NCBI GenBank assembly: GCA_902728285.1
Contig: CACVBU010001312.1
Location: 992,001-1,056,000, forward strand
DNA from: Clytia hemisphaerica
Lineage: Eukaryota > Cnidaria > Hydrozoa > Leptothecata > Clytiidae
Direction: 5' to 3'
Length of the DNA stretch: 64,000 nucleotides
The notes beneath the pieces were generated by a model. It saw only the letters and a list, made by a program, of their open reading frames with translations. It did not search any database and was not told the DNA's origin. Below, piece by piece: positions 1 through 12,300 of the stretch. Within the stretch, counting starts at the first letter, position 1, and the number at the start of each line of letters is the position of its first letter. A program made the translations under genes and the position numbers.

Positions 1-1599
1 GTCAAAACTAACTTTTGAAACCCCCCGTCCCTCATAACGTCAATTTGACTTTTTGCATTGTCAAATGAATATGGGCGGCTCCCCTAAAAGCATGTTATAA
101 ATTCACAATAACGACTTTCTTTTTATTACGGAAACCAAACAAGTGAGAACAAGTCATTAAAACTAAAAGTCAGCACTCCGTGGTTGTTACGTAGTTTTGT
201 AATCGATTTTCACAGTTTCTTGTTTCTACGTAATTTTTTTAAACCTCTTAGTAGGAGAACGTGTCATTCTATAAGGAATTTTATAACACTTCATGGCAGA
301 TTAAAAAAGGTGCCATAATAAGTTTGGGTGAAATTGATTGACAAGTGATTGACACTCGACAGGTATGAAATCTCTTAGAAATGAGAAACTGAGTCTCAGA
401 AAGCCAAAAGAAACAATGTAAAGTAAAAATAGGAAAGGGAAAATAGGTTGTTGTGCTCTGAGCATTCAGTGAAATGTTTTGGTTCCCCTAGGGAGGACTG
501 CTTGTGTTTAGGTGTCTGATATATGTAGGTATATCAGAGTTTAGATACATCAGTTTGTTTTGATTTGTGTCTGCCCTGTTGGGCTCAGATTTCCAATTTA
601 GCCTCTCTTTCAGTCTCCCATACATATAGCAGAATAGGGTACCTGGCCAGACCTTTTCAGTTTTTCATTTTGCTGTACTGCTGTTTTTATAATTGCTCCG
701 CCAGGATGCCTTAATCCCATTAACATGACTTCACCCCCCCCCCCCAGGGGGGCTATAAGGTCTCAAGCAATTGATACTACTCTTTGGTCAGGGACCACTT
801 ACTGAGCTAGGGGGGGGGCTAGAATATTTTTCCAGTAGGAGCCACCTAGATCCTAGGGGCCACCATGATTAATTTTTGTGCAGAAAACGTATGCATAAAT
901 AAAAGGCCCGCAAAATAAGCTTATGTGCGCATTTGTCAAAATTGAAATGTGTGCAAATTAGTAACACTATAAATGTGCAGGATCATATTTTAAAGAAACA
1001 ACTCCTTTACTTATGTTATTAAATATACCTATGGGATGCAAGATTTGGTTTAAATGTGGGCTAAAAGTGAGTTAAACTTCTAAGTCTTATTGCATGTCTT
1101 TTTTGTCTTCTTCACATATTATATTTTTCACCAAAAACACTAAAAAATATTTTCAGAATTTACAAGATGCGTGAAAATTAACTTGCGCAAATGTACTATT
1201 TTCTGGGCTGTGCGAAAATAAAAGGTGTGCAAAAATTAATGGAATAAAGATATTTACTGTAAAAACTTGGACTTTGATATAATCTCATAATTTTCCTATA
1301 GTTTTATTTTATAAGAAATAGGAATGATTGTGCAAAAAGAAAATGAGGAGAATTTGGGAATTTTTAATTTTCACTCTCTACACCTCAAAAATGAAGTGCA
1401 GGTATAACCTAAGACACGTTCTAAGCATTATAAGAGAGATCAATCGATTAGGGGTGAATATAATAGATGATTAATAAGTAGATTAAAGGTTTTTTTTAAA
1501 CAAAAAGGAACCTCACCCTTAAGCCTTTTTGGCCAATCACAACCCTTTCGTTAATGATAACCAGGTAAGTTGTAGACAAGTACAAATTAATATTACTTT
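1..1599. other. Non-coding AT-rich DNA
   Basis: No convincing coding frame on either strand. The stretch holds poly-C/poly-G runs near 735-750 and 810-820. Weakly matching inverted ends (CCATgaTTAATTTTTG at 863 and its complement ending at 1242) suggest an old short transposable element. Both arms also carry a related AATAAAAGG motif. Confidence 0.5.
863..1242. repeat. Possible degenerate inverted-repeat element
   Basis: The left end reads CCATGATTAATTTTTGTGC and the right end, complemented, reads CCATTAATTTTTGCAC. The arms also share AATAAAAGG but in direct orientation, so the fold-back is imperfect. No target duplication was recognised. Chance AT-rich similarity is possible. Confidence 0.25.
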
Positions 1600-2149
1600 T
1601 CAGTTCATTAAAATTCTTGACTGCTCTTTGAATTGAATTGACTCCAATGTATCACCTTTATGTGGAAGTGAACCATGCTTTGTTTTCTCAGCCTCGAGTT
1701 GTCTCAAATGTTTTGAAATATCTTTGTCCCTTGCTTTGAGCAACGAAACCATAACAGTTTGTTGCTTTTCAATATTGTTTATCATGTCGAGTAGCTTTTT
1801 GAATTCAATTCGTTGTATCAGGTGATGTTTTTTGTTGAAGATTTCAGTTTTCAAGTTCACTTCTTCTTTGTAATTGTTTGAGTTGTCAATTAATTTTTCG
1901 TTCTTCTTCTTTCATTTTTAGCACATTTGTATCGTTCTTTACAACTAAAAGTGTCTTTCCAATCTGATGCAATCGGATTTTAATCTTTTGGAGATCTGTC
2001 TTTATACTGATAAACTCCCTTCTATTTTGCTCCCTTGCCTCCACAAATTGATCAATAAAGCCATTTTTTAACTTCAGAACAAAAGCTAAAACAGTGCAAC
2101 CAGATAAAAGCAGAAAAAATTGGCAAGACTTTGCCTGTATTCTTGTCAT
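1600..2149 (-). pseudogene. Possible small membrane-anchored coiled-coil protein, frame broken
   Basis: Two overlapping minus-strand frames look like one short protein. The first (2149 down to 1886) starts with an ATG, has a hydrophobic segment at about residues 8-26 (CQFFLLLSGCTVLAFVLKL), then a charged helix likely to form a coiled coil. It ends at TGA 1886-1888. A second frame, open from about 1908 down to 1600, continues with similar charged, heptad-like sequence. The frames overlap by roughly 25 nt, too little for an intron, so a single-base shift or chance juxtaposition is the explanation. No family was recognised. The gene would be head to head with the FBXW9-like gene about 0.5 kb away. 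It could be an 87-aa intact protein or no gene at all. Confidence 0.25.
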
Positions 2150-2676
2150 ATCGAATTAAAAGGTGCTGCTGTAAATTTCTGAGAGCCGCTCCTCTTGTTT
2201 TTATTTTATTTTTATTTTCCCAGAAAAGCAAGTAATTCCAGTGAATAATCCAAATTAGCAGCATATACTTCAGTATTTTTGTTGGTACAATATTCACCAT
2301 TCAACCTTCGTTTGTGATAAAAAAAAATTGAAAACTCAATTTTTGTATAGGCTTTCTCTTTTAATAAGTTTTTTTTGAATTTACTTTCTTTTGATTTTCT
2401 TTGAAATTTCATATCTATGGGGCCACTGAGGTCGAGAAGACTTTTTCACACATTATATACGTTTTTGAATGAAGCCATAGTTCATGCTGGCTGCTTTTTT
2501 TTTCAACTTGTAATGTTTCTTGACACTGTTCAAACTAATAGCTTTTAATCCCCTTTTTTGTTGTTTTGCTATCATTAAGTATTTTTTTACCTTCAAATAA
2601 AAGTGGAGTAAAAAAACCGTTTGAGTTGCATGTGCAAAATCTTATATTTTTCAGACTAGGATAGAAAATAACCATC
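2150..2676. promoter_or_regulatory. Upstream region of the FBXW9-like gene
   Basis: AT-rich 0.5-kb stretch before the FBXW9-like start codon, possibly shared with the doubtful minus-strand frame at 1600-2149. No clear TATA box or other motif can be defended. The promoter assignment rests on position only. Confidence 0.25.
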
Positions 2677-4674
2677 ATGTTAACAGAAATAAACAATATC
2701 GAAGACCTACCACCAGAGTTACTGCTCAATATATTTCGTTTCATTGACGTTCGAACGTTATTTGGTAAAGTTGTTTTGACTTGCAAGTATTTCCATGACA
2801 TTTTGACTGCTGAAGGCATATGGCAAACGTTATTTGCATTGAAATGGAAGGAACACAAGGTACTATTTTTATTATGACCAAAAAGTAAGAAATACTGAGG
2901 AAAAAAACAGAACAGATGATTACTTTAATTGGTAATGGGGAGCACATATCCGTTTTCTTAATCAACTGGTTCCTTTGATTGACAAGTTTTAGTGCCAGGT
3001 CTTTGTTTCACTCTTCGTTTTTTACTCTTTTCTCGCTTTCCTCAATATTGTATCAAGTCGGATACAGTCGGGTATTAGAAAATCTTAGAACAAGCCTGGC
3101 AGAATAAAAATTTCACATTGGTTTAACTTTGAATCTCAAATTGATTCAATTATTTAAACACAAGATATTCAAAATCTTTCTTTTTTTTCTCAGGTTGTCA
3201 CAGACGTGGACTACATTAAATCTTGGGGTAAAGTTTACATGGCTTTCGAGGACATTGAGATCTTTTGGAAGAAGAACAGCGGTAAACGATTGGTTAAGAA
3301 GAAATTGGTCGGCCACTCAGGAACTGTTGATGCTTTGCATATCATGCCCTCTAGAAAGATTTATATCTCAGGTACAAAGTCTTCTTCCTTGTTTTGAGGT
3401 AAGGATCTGAAGGTACTTGGGTTTCTTCATTTAAATTTACGGGGAATAGTATGTGAATAAAAGGCTGCTAGAATGAGAAAATGTATGAGAAGTGATGAAA
3501 CTATGACGAAAATTATTCCGGTATTTAATGTTTCTTTCAAATAGCTAAAGTATTTGATTATTAACCATTTCAAAGAATCTTTTTTATGTCTCAACCGTCT
3601 TTATGCTCTCATCTTTAGGTGGCCGTGATAGAAATGCAATGGTATGGCGATCAAAGCATGATGGATATGAAGGGCAAGAGCTTCTTGAAGTACTTCAACA
3701 TAAGGTTCAATCAACTACTTCCCTCTTATTCGAATTTCTGTCTTCCAAATGATTCTGTAATTCGAATTAAAATGCAGAATGGACGTTTTAGCTTGGGAAG
3801 CCGTAAGAATCTGTAATTTAAATCTTACAATTCAAAAAAAAACGTTACCCCCTCCCGTCTATTAATCATGAATTATGACATTTTTAAAAATATTCTTGTG
3901 TGTTCTATGTTATGATTTCTTTTCTTACAGGGTTGGGTGTGGGGTATTTGTAGTGATGAGAATAAAGACTCTGAATTCATTACCACCTCATTCGCTCCTG
4001 AAGTCAATGTGTGGAACATAGAAAGACTGGATCTTGTAAACACCTTTGATTATCATCCTGGTGCGGTGTTATCTTTATGTTGTCAGGATCAAGTGCTAAC
4101 GACGGGTTGTTTTGATAAGAAGTTACGACAGTTTGACCTTAGATCTGGTAAATTAACGTTAGAACTGGCGCATCATAAAAAGCCAGTCGTCAGTTTATGT
4201 TTGACCGAAAACTACTTATTTTCCGGCAGTGCGGATAAGACGATACGTATTTATGATACCCGTGTACCAGAAAAAGAGTTGACGAAACTGATTCTTGATT
4301 CGCAAGCTTTGTGTATGAACACGGCACAAGAGCAAGGTCTTAGTTTCTTAAGAGTAGGCGGAAGCCATGGTGGTATGTTCTTTTTCGATATATCAGACGG
4401 TTGCCGATTTTCTTTGTTGAATTCGTTTGATATTTGGAATAACCATAACCAGAAAGTCACTGACATTTGTAATTTCCGTGGTTGCTTGGTAGCTTGTTCT
4501 GACGGTGGACCTGTAAGAGCATACACGCCAGGTAGAGACTGCGCATTTATCAGAAGACTTGACGATCCTTTGATGAAAGTTGGCATGTGTAGTTGTTATT
4601 CAAGAGGTGATGTGATGCTGACTGGTGGATCTGACAGTTGCGTCACCGAATGGAGATTCGAAAATGAAGATTGA
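2677..4674 (+). CDS. FBXW9: F-box/WD repeat-containing protein 9-like (FBXW9)
   Basis: Four exons: 2677-2859, 3194-3371, 3619-3704 and 3931-4674, with intron phases 0, 1, 0, all GT..AG, giving 396 aa. The F-box is at about residues 7-50 (DLPPELLLNIFRFIDVRTLF). A WD40 propeller follows, with repeat signatures SGGRDRNAMVW, TGCFDKKLRQFDL and SGSADKTIRIYD. The sequence HKGWVWGIC across the last junction and the late LCMN...FSLLNSFDI block match FBXW9 rather than FBXW7 or FBXW11, from memory of the family. By family knowledge, F-box proteins of this type are substrate receptors of SCF (SKP1-CUL1-F-box) ubiquitin ligases: the F-box docks SKP1 and the propeller binds the substrate, which is unknown here. 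The start is the first ATG before the F-box. The gene looks intact. Confidence 0.85.
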
Positions 4675-6395
4675 AAGATGAGTGAGTTTTTCTGACAGCG
4701 CTTTAGGGCTCAATTTGGAGAGTAATTCTGAAAAGACGAGAAGGAGTGAAAAATATACACTGTACGGCGAAGACGTGCTTTCCAAACCCGCCATTTCGTT
4801 CGACGTTTTTTTAAGGAAAAATTCACAGAAGACACTTTCAAATTCACGATCTTCTTCAAATGTAAGAATTGAGATTGGCATACATGTTTTTTCTTTTATA
4901 AGCATAACGTTTATAAGCATATGCAGGCTCAGTTTTTGGTACCTAAACAATGGCTCTATTGTTTGAAAACAATAGAATGCTAAGCATAATGCGAGCCTGA
5001 TGTAGGGGCAGACACTTGCTTATAAAAAAAAGACATGTATTTTGTTGATTTGCTGTTAAGGACTCTTAAGTGTAACACGTAGTCAAAAGTCAAAACAAAA
5101 TTACAATCTTTTAACGCTTTGTCCGTTTTCCATCTTATAATTTGAAAATTTCCTCACATATTTTTTAGAAATTAATTTATTTATATTTTCTACTTAATTC
5201 GCCAAATTTTTACCATCAATTTATTGTTGTTCACATAATTATTAATATCCAAAATAGAAAATATTACATTTTAAATTATCTTAATTCTTAAACCAAGTCT
5301 TTGTGACCCTGGTTCGTGCGAATCAAAGTGTAATAATGTGATGCCGACCCACGTCTAGGTCGACACCACACTATTAACGGGTGGAAGACTAGTTCAGACA
5401 TCAAACAGAGAAGGGGAGACTGTACGTATTTCTGTACTGGCTATATCTTACATTTACATAAAAGTCTTACCTTATACACACACCACAGAAACCCACCACT
5501 CCATTTTAGGTTCGAAACTAGACTTTCAGATCAGGCGATCTGAGCAAAGCAAAACACTTTTAAGTTCATTCAACCGTAACGAGGGCGTTACGGGCGTGAA
5601 TGGTGGTTTCCGGGTGTAGTACAGAGGCTATAGAATCGCCTCTGTAAAAAAGTATAGACTACCTTTAGTACCAATTCTCTTGTGGACTTTTTTTCGCAAA
5701 TTACGAATTTGGAATTTTCGCGTTTACAAAATTTCGTGAATCGGCTTCTTTTCACCCAATTGCTTTTAATTTCCCAGAGGTTTTGGCCAGAATTCAGATT
5801 TTAAATTTTTAAAGAGGAATAATTTTCGTGAAAATGCCAAATTCGCGAAAATCGCGATAATTTTGATGCACGCAAAATTTAATCCGCTTAAGGTATTATT
5901 TTATTTACTGGTATTTATAAATTTTAATCGGTTTTTGGTGTTGTGATAACTAGGTGCTCCTTGATATTAACATATTTTCTAGGCTTTTTTGAAATTTCCC
6001 ATTTTTATGATATTATTGCAACTCAAGTAAGTGTAGAGAAATGTTTCGTCCAGTCAATGTCAAACAGAGTCAAAAAAGTAATATTATTTCCCTTTTTTCG
6101 TATCTAGTATAAAGTCAACAAACCAACTCGAACGTAATTATTTAGGTTTCAAAAAGATTTCAAATAGATTCGTTGGCACAGCATTCACAGGTGGTGTCAA
6201 CATATCTTTTGACGATACTGGCAGATGAGTAAATAAATCATATTACCAAAGACTAATAAAAAAACGATTATATTTTCATCTAACAAAATGTACTAAAGAT
6301 CATATTAAAAAATAGTTTGGTTTGTAAGGAGGGCTATACCGTTGAGTGTTTTTGTATAGTTTTTTATCAATTTTGGATATTTTCCTGGTACGGTA
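4675..6395. other. Spacer between the FBXW9-like and secreted-protein genes
   Basis: Contains the 3' flank of the FBXW9-like gene, a 157-bp fold-back element (4882-5038) and a stretch at about 5290-5660 that is visibly richer in G+C than its surroundings. That stretch contains GGTTCGTGCGAATCA, which faintly resembles a polymerase III B box. TCGCGAAAA-type repeats lie at 5690-5880. No coding frame is supported. Confidence 0.5.
4882..5038. repeat. Fold-back element, ACATG-T-run family
   Basis: The left arm begins ACATGTTTTTTCTTTTATAA and the right arm ends in its near complement. Inner arms carry AGGCTCAG and GAGCCTGA. The same end type (ACAYG, T-run, TAAGAA) recurs at 29213, 31802 and 34746, so this is a dispersed non-autonomous family. 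The superfamily is unknown. Confidence 0.5.
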
Positions 6396-9300
6396 ATGGC
6401 TAGATTACTGGTCATTGCTTGTGTGTGTTTGGTTGCTATAGTGACAGCCCAGCCTCGTAAGTTACTTTCAATTTTTTGACGATGGTCTTTGTGTAAGAAT
6501 AGAATAGACTTTTTCCCTCCAGGTTATTATCAATAAGTGAGTGAACTTTTGGTACCCAAGGAATCAACAACGATAAAAGTAATGGTTAAAATACTTAAAT
6601 AAAGAAAACAACAGAAGAAAAAAAAGGAGTTATTTTGCGTCTTGGTTCCGTCTCACCCACTTTGAAGGGTATAGTGAGGCTTTCGTGCGACGCTTGAAAA
6701 TTATTTTCATGCTGCTCTTAAAAATCTTCTCCCTACTTTAAGAAAAACTCTCTCTGGTTATTGCTATTTTTATGAAAACTTTGTTTAAGAATGCCGGACG
6801 GAGTTCAATTTTACGGTATGCTATAATGACAATATTCTTCTACTTTTAGATTGTCGAGATCAACCAATAGGTGCTGAAAATGGAAGATTGAGAGACGATC
6901 AATTTGTTGCTTCAAGTGAACACAACGAGTAATTTTCTTCTCTTTGTCATCCTAAATTTTTGTTACCCAAAAACTCAACAAACTCTGCATAACTTTCAAG
7001 TCCATTAATCCAGGTCAAAATCGAAAATTTTCCGGCCCCTCGGCGCAAACCATGGTTGCGCCTCCTTAGTCATTATATTTTTGTTGGCCCCCTCACTTTC
7101 AAAATCGTGGCGCGGGCCCTGCTGTAACCTTTGATAAATTTAAAACTTCCCGAAATTATTTCTCGATATAAGTTATGGTCTGTGACAGATTGATACCTTA
7201 GCCCTTCTATCTTGGGGGTAGTCTAAACGAATTTTTTGATGCCTTTTGAAATATTTATCTGATCGACTTATAATTTTGCAAGTGTGTACCAAATATGAAT
7301 TGACATCTTTGGTTAAAATTTCGGCATCATTGAGTCACCTGATGACGTCATCGTTCTATCCTCTAACTTTTTTTCACTTTGATTTTTTTCTCAAAATTTG
7401 CGAGGCAACTCCACGTGACATACATTTTTGGGGCAGTAGGTCAAAATTTGCCACCTGTTGGTATCGTGTATTTTACAGACCGGACAAAATTGCCTTTTTT
7501 GCCTAAACAGCCCTAGGATACTGCATCTACAGATTGGAAAATGCTTTGGACCTGAGATTTTGACAAGTGTTAGGCATTGATAATACAAGCTTGCAACCAA
7601 AATCTCAGCAACATGAGACAATCGGTTATGCTGAAAGTGAGCATTTTGGGTAAAATACGGACCGGTCTGTAAAATACCAACCATTCACGTGATGAAATTA
7701 TGGACGGTCAATATCTATTACTGGTGAAAATTTCAAGTAAAAAGCTCCGGTAGTTCCTGAGTTCCGACAAGTTGTCATCGTGTATTTTACAGACCGGTCT
7801 GCAAAGTACCAAATACTCACGGGAACAAATTTTTTCTGTTACTAGTCTATTTTAATTGACAAATCAGCTTTAAGAAACAAATTTCAGTTAAATCGAATTA
7901 GTCAATCAGTCAATACATGATTTTGGTAAAGTTCACATTCTGGTCTGTAGAATACCAACTAGACAGGTGGCCGAACCAAATTTTGTAAATCATCTTCAAT
8001 ATACATATCTACCACTGGTCACAATTTCAAGGTCATAGCCAATGTCAATCATGAGATTTTAAGAGGGGCCTTGAGCCCCCCCCCCCCCCAAGATGCTTCC
8101 CCTAGTAAAAAAATAGGAAGATGCTCGAAGGGTTACATATACCTTAAGTGGATTAATTTTAATATGGATTTGATTTTGCGATTGATCAACTTATTGGGAA
8201 TTTGGAGATTAGATTGGTTAGGGAGTTAATTTTGTGAATGGTCGATTTTGAACTTTTGGCGGGAATTTAATTTTGTATAATATTTTTTGAATATTGTAGC
8301 ATTAGCAACAACAGACTGAAAGTCTTTTACGTCTTTTCTAGATATCATGGTGCTCACTTAGCTCGTTTGAATGGTGGTAACGCTTGGTGTTCAAATGAAA
8401 CTGATCCAAAGCCTTTCATCAAGGTATAACTGGTGTACAATTATTGTCAGAATTTTTGGCAAAAATGGAATTTCCCTGCAAAAACTGCAACGTAGCTTTT
8501 AAGTGTCTTATTTAACTATGGTTTGGAAAGTACAGTTTTAAAATGAGACTTCTGAAGATCCAAAAAAAACTTGTGAATGATCCGACTAGGCTGAGATTAT
8601 AGCCTGAAAGCCATTATGCCCCTCCCAAATCGAAATATCTGATGATGAAGTGGAAAGTCTGAAAATGTCATTATCGCCCGAATTTTAAATTCTCCAAAAC
8701 GCAGAAAATAACCAGAAATGCCAACATATTCTGACCATGATTGTAGCACCTAAGAATTAAACTTTGAACAACATTGAGAGCTCAATACAAAAATATTCAC
8801 TGAAATTTTACGCATCTGTTTCTTCATTAAATACTTACTTGAGTGTTAATTTTTTCTCAAAGATTTTAATTTTTCTAACAATGGTTAAGAAACGGTTGAT
8901 TACTTCACTGATACCAACATTTGGTAATTTCCGTTGGGATAGTAAGTTTTAACAACATCACCCAGAAAGAAAATACCAAAATATTCTATGATGTGCATTT
9001 TCACTATAGGTTGTTCTTGACGGGGAGTATGATATTTACGCGATAGCAATCCAAGGACGTGAACATAAGCGATACAGCGGGTGGTACGTCACGCGATATG
9101 CAATTCTTGAACATTACACAGACTTTAGGGGACACGATGGATACAAACAAATAAAGGTAATTTGTGGACTTTAACCGAGGCTTTCTAAAAACAATTAAAT
9201 TCATAACAAGACATTGATAACTATCAAGACTCATACAGAGAGCTTTTGGATCATGTAGAATATAGTTGACTCTTTCTTATTCGACTTTCAAGGCAAGGGG

Positions 9301-12300
9301 CAAAGAATCTTATTCGAATCTTCAGGCTGGAATGGATCGATGTTTTAGTTTGAATTACAGAAATATTCGAATTACAGAAGTTCGAATACTCCTTTAGGGG
9401 AATGCGACGGTCTATTGCATAACTAATTACTGCATACTTCAGTGGATACAAGTAAAACCAGCTGGAAATTAGATATTATACCTGTGAAAAACTTTTATTC
9501 AAATTGGCACGCTTTTGTTCTCCCGAATTATCACACACATTAGATAACCCTGCGAATCTTCCAGTGCGACGTGCTATAAAGTATGAGGGTTTATTTCCGT
9601 AATACGGAGCAGATAATTTCCGGCCCAAATGGCTGGAGTAATTTAATATCCGGAACTAGGTCAATAGGTTTTTGCATTCTCCCAAACCACTATTAGAGAG
9701 AGTTGACTACAATCCCTCGCTCGGTAATTTCTCTTTATTAGGTAGCTGATGGACCACAAAATGATACGGAAATTAGAAAGGTCGCAGTCCGGCTCCGAAC
9801 TAAAGAGGTTTTGATTAAACCTATGAGATGGTATCCACAAAAAGATAATTTTGTTTGCCTTCGACTTGAATTATATGGATGTCCAGGTATACATTTCACT
9901 TTTTCACTTGAAGTCGCTTATTTTGCATTCGGTTTTCGAAGTAAAAGTTTTTCATGGAGAAAGAGAGTTAAACAATAAACAAATCAGATAGTTGATCCAG
10001 ATAATTCAATAACATTCTTGTCACCAGTATGATCCTTTTCTTGTTTCCAGTACCAAAGGATCATTGTGCGACATCTGGGTGTGATCATTGTAATAATGTG
10101 AACGATACTGCTGTATGCTATTGTAAAGAAGGAACAGTAATGCACTCTGATGGAAAAACATGTGTCGGTATGCAGTCAAATGTCTAACACGTCTTCTGTG
10201 ATTCTATTATTTGCTTACTCATTTAAACCGTAAACGAAAATTTCTTCTTCACTTATAAGGATACTGCTCTACTGTTGAGGCCTTTAACTTTTATAGGGCA
10301 AACCAAGTAAATATTTTTTTATCTGAAATGCTTCATTTAATGCCCTTAATGGCACGAATACATACCTGTTTCATTGACTTGGTCAGACATTGAAAATGTC
10401 CGGTATGGATGATACGAGAGTGACGAGAGTATTCCAAATGGAATGAAATTTTAGGCTATATTCTTCACGGGGCAATTTTTTGGTCGTATTTTTTCAATGG
10501 ATAGAAGTCGTCATATCAGTGATATGGGGGTGTACGGTTAGTGTACAGAATTGTCTAAAAATACCTTATAAAAGCTGCTCACAGCTTTATGATACTTATT
10601 CGTTTGAATTTCAGATATCGATGAATGTAAATTAGGAAAATGTGACTTGAATACTACAACATGCCACAACAGAGACAAGACCGTTGATCCAACATACCCT
10701 GGTTATCACTGTCAATGTCATTCTGGTATGACCAAAAAGAATATTGGGGACAATACCTGCGTTGGTAAGTGTATTTAGCTCAAGTATTGGATCCTTTGAT
10801 TGTTTGCAAATCTGACTTGCGATTCAAGAAAGTGCTCTATACCATCGGTAAAGAATAGAGACAAATTTATTTTCCGATACTCGGAGTTTCGTGCCGTTTC
10901 AGGCAGTCTTCAGTCATCCTTTGCTTAAAGAAAAAAGCCTTGCTTGAATCCTTGTTTGTCTGTCCCATGTTTATCGCTATTTAATTGCTACAGAAACTCC
11001 TCACAGTTAATCCAGGGACACTTGAATTCTCTGTGGAGGGAAATTTGATATTTACGGATCGGCGAGATGCACCATATTTACTCCAATGACGCTATGTACT
11101 TGCTTGATAAAAAATATTGGTTTTCTTTTTTGCGGTATTTCTTTACAGATAGAGACGAATGTTCACTTCCCCAAAGTTACCACGGTTGTTCGCAAGTCTG
11201 TGTGAACACAGAAAGAAGTTACCATTGTGAATGCAACTTTGGATACCGATTGGCTGCTGATAACAAAACTTGTATCGGTAAGTTTGACAGGGTTAGATAA
11301 CAACAAAAATCTGAGAATTTCAATGCAATAACATTTGAGGTTTTCAACTCCAACCAAGCTACCCTCTTCCGTGCTACTTTTGACGTGAGGGTTAATTCTC
11401 ACATGATCTTGTCTATGTTAAAAAGGAAATGTCAAATTAACATTGGAATTTTCGGAATAAATTCGTAAACAGGGCACAAATGACGGGTTACTTTGTCAAT
11501 AATTTGGACGGGGCGAAGGTTTATGAGTAATTTGAACTTTGCTTTTTAACCTTATAGTGGTCATAATACGTAGATATTTGTTCGAAAAAGGGCTGTTTAC
11601 CGGCCCTCCACCACACCAGCTGGTCATAGTTCAGAACCAAAACTTGCCAAAGCTTTTGTCTCAAACCCATTTTTAGAGCCATAATCGCCATCCGAAGTTA
11701 GGTTTTTTTTAAACAACATCGTAGACACGATTTTAACAAAATATTTTTTCTTCTTTGCAACTCCCAGATATCAATGAGTGTACTGAGAAAACTGACAAAT
11801 GTGACAAAAGAACATCAACTTGTCGAAACGTCGGCGGTTCTTATAAATGTGATTGTCTCTCTGGTCTGCAACACCAAGCTGGTGACCGCAAAAAACACCA
11901 TTGTGTTGGTAAGTTCGTTCGTTCGTTCGTTCGTTCGTTCGTAAAAAGGTTTCTACTCTGTAAGCACCGAGGTCGTTTACTCACCAGTCTTTTCTTACTG
12001 CATTGGGGAATTGACAAACCCGCCCATCCATTCATATGTTTTAAATTCTTTTATTATTGAATCATCTCTTTCAACACACAACAAATGATTTTGTCTTGCG
12101 TTCTAGCTATCGCAAATTATAATGATTGTTTTCTGAAAACCCCTCCCTTGAAAAATGCTTTCCTTTTGCACTAAAAGTGCCTGTGATTCATTTGTCTATT
12201 CATTTATTTTCTTTGATTTTCCATATTCAGATATTGACGAATGTGCGAAAGGAAATGTAGGAGAGATGTGCCAACACATTTGTCACAACAAGTATCGTTC

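Noticed and set aside
4600..4950. 116-codon minus-strand frame
   Set aside because: Antisense shadow of the FBXW9-like 3' end and the fold-back; no recognisable domain.
4682..4966. 94-codon frame just after the FBXW9-like stop
   Set aside because: Its composition is somewhat coding-like, but the FBXW9-like protein ends naturally at 4674, no plausible splice joins the two, and the frame runs into a fold-back element.
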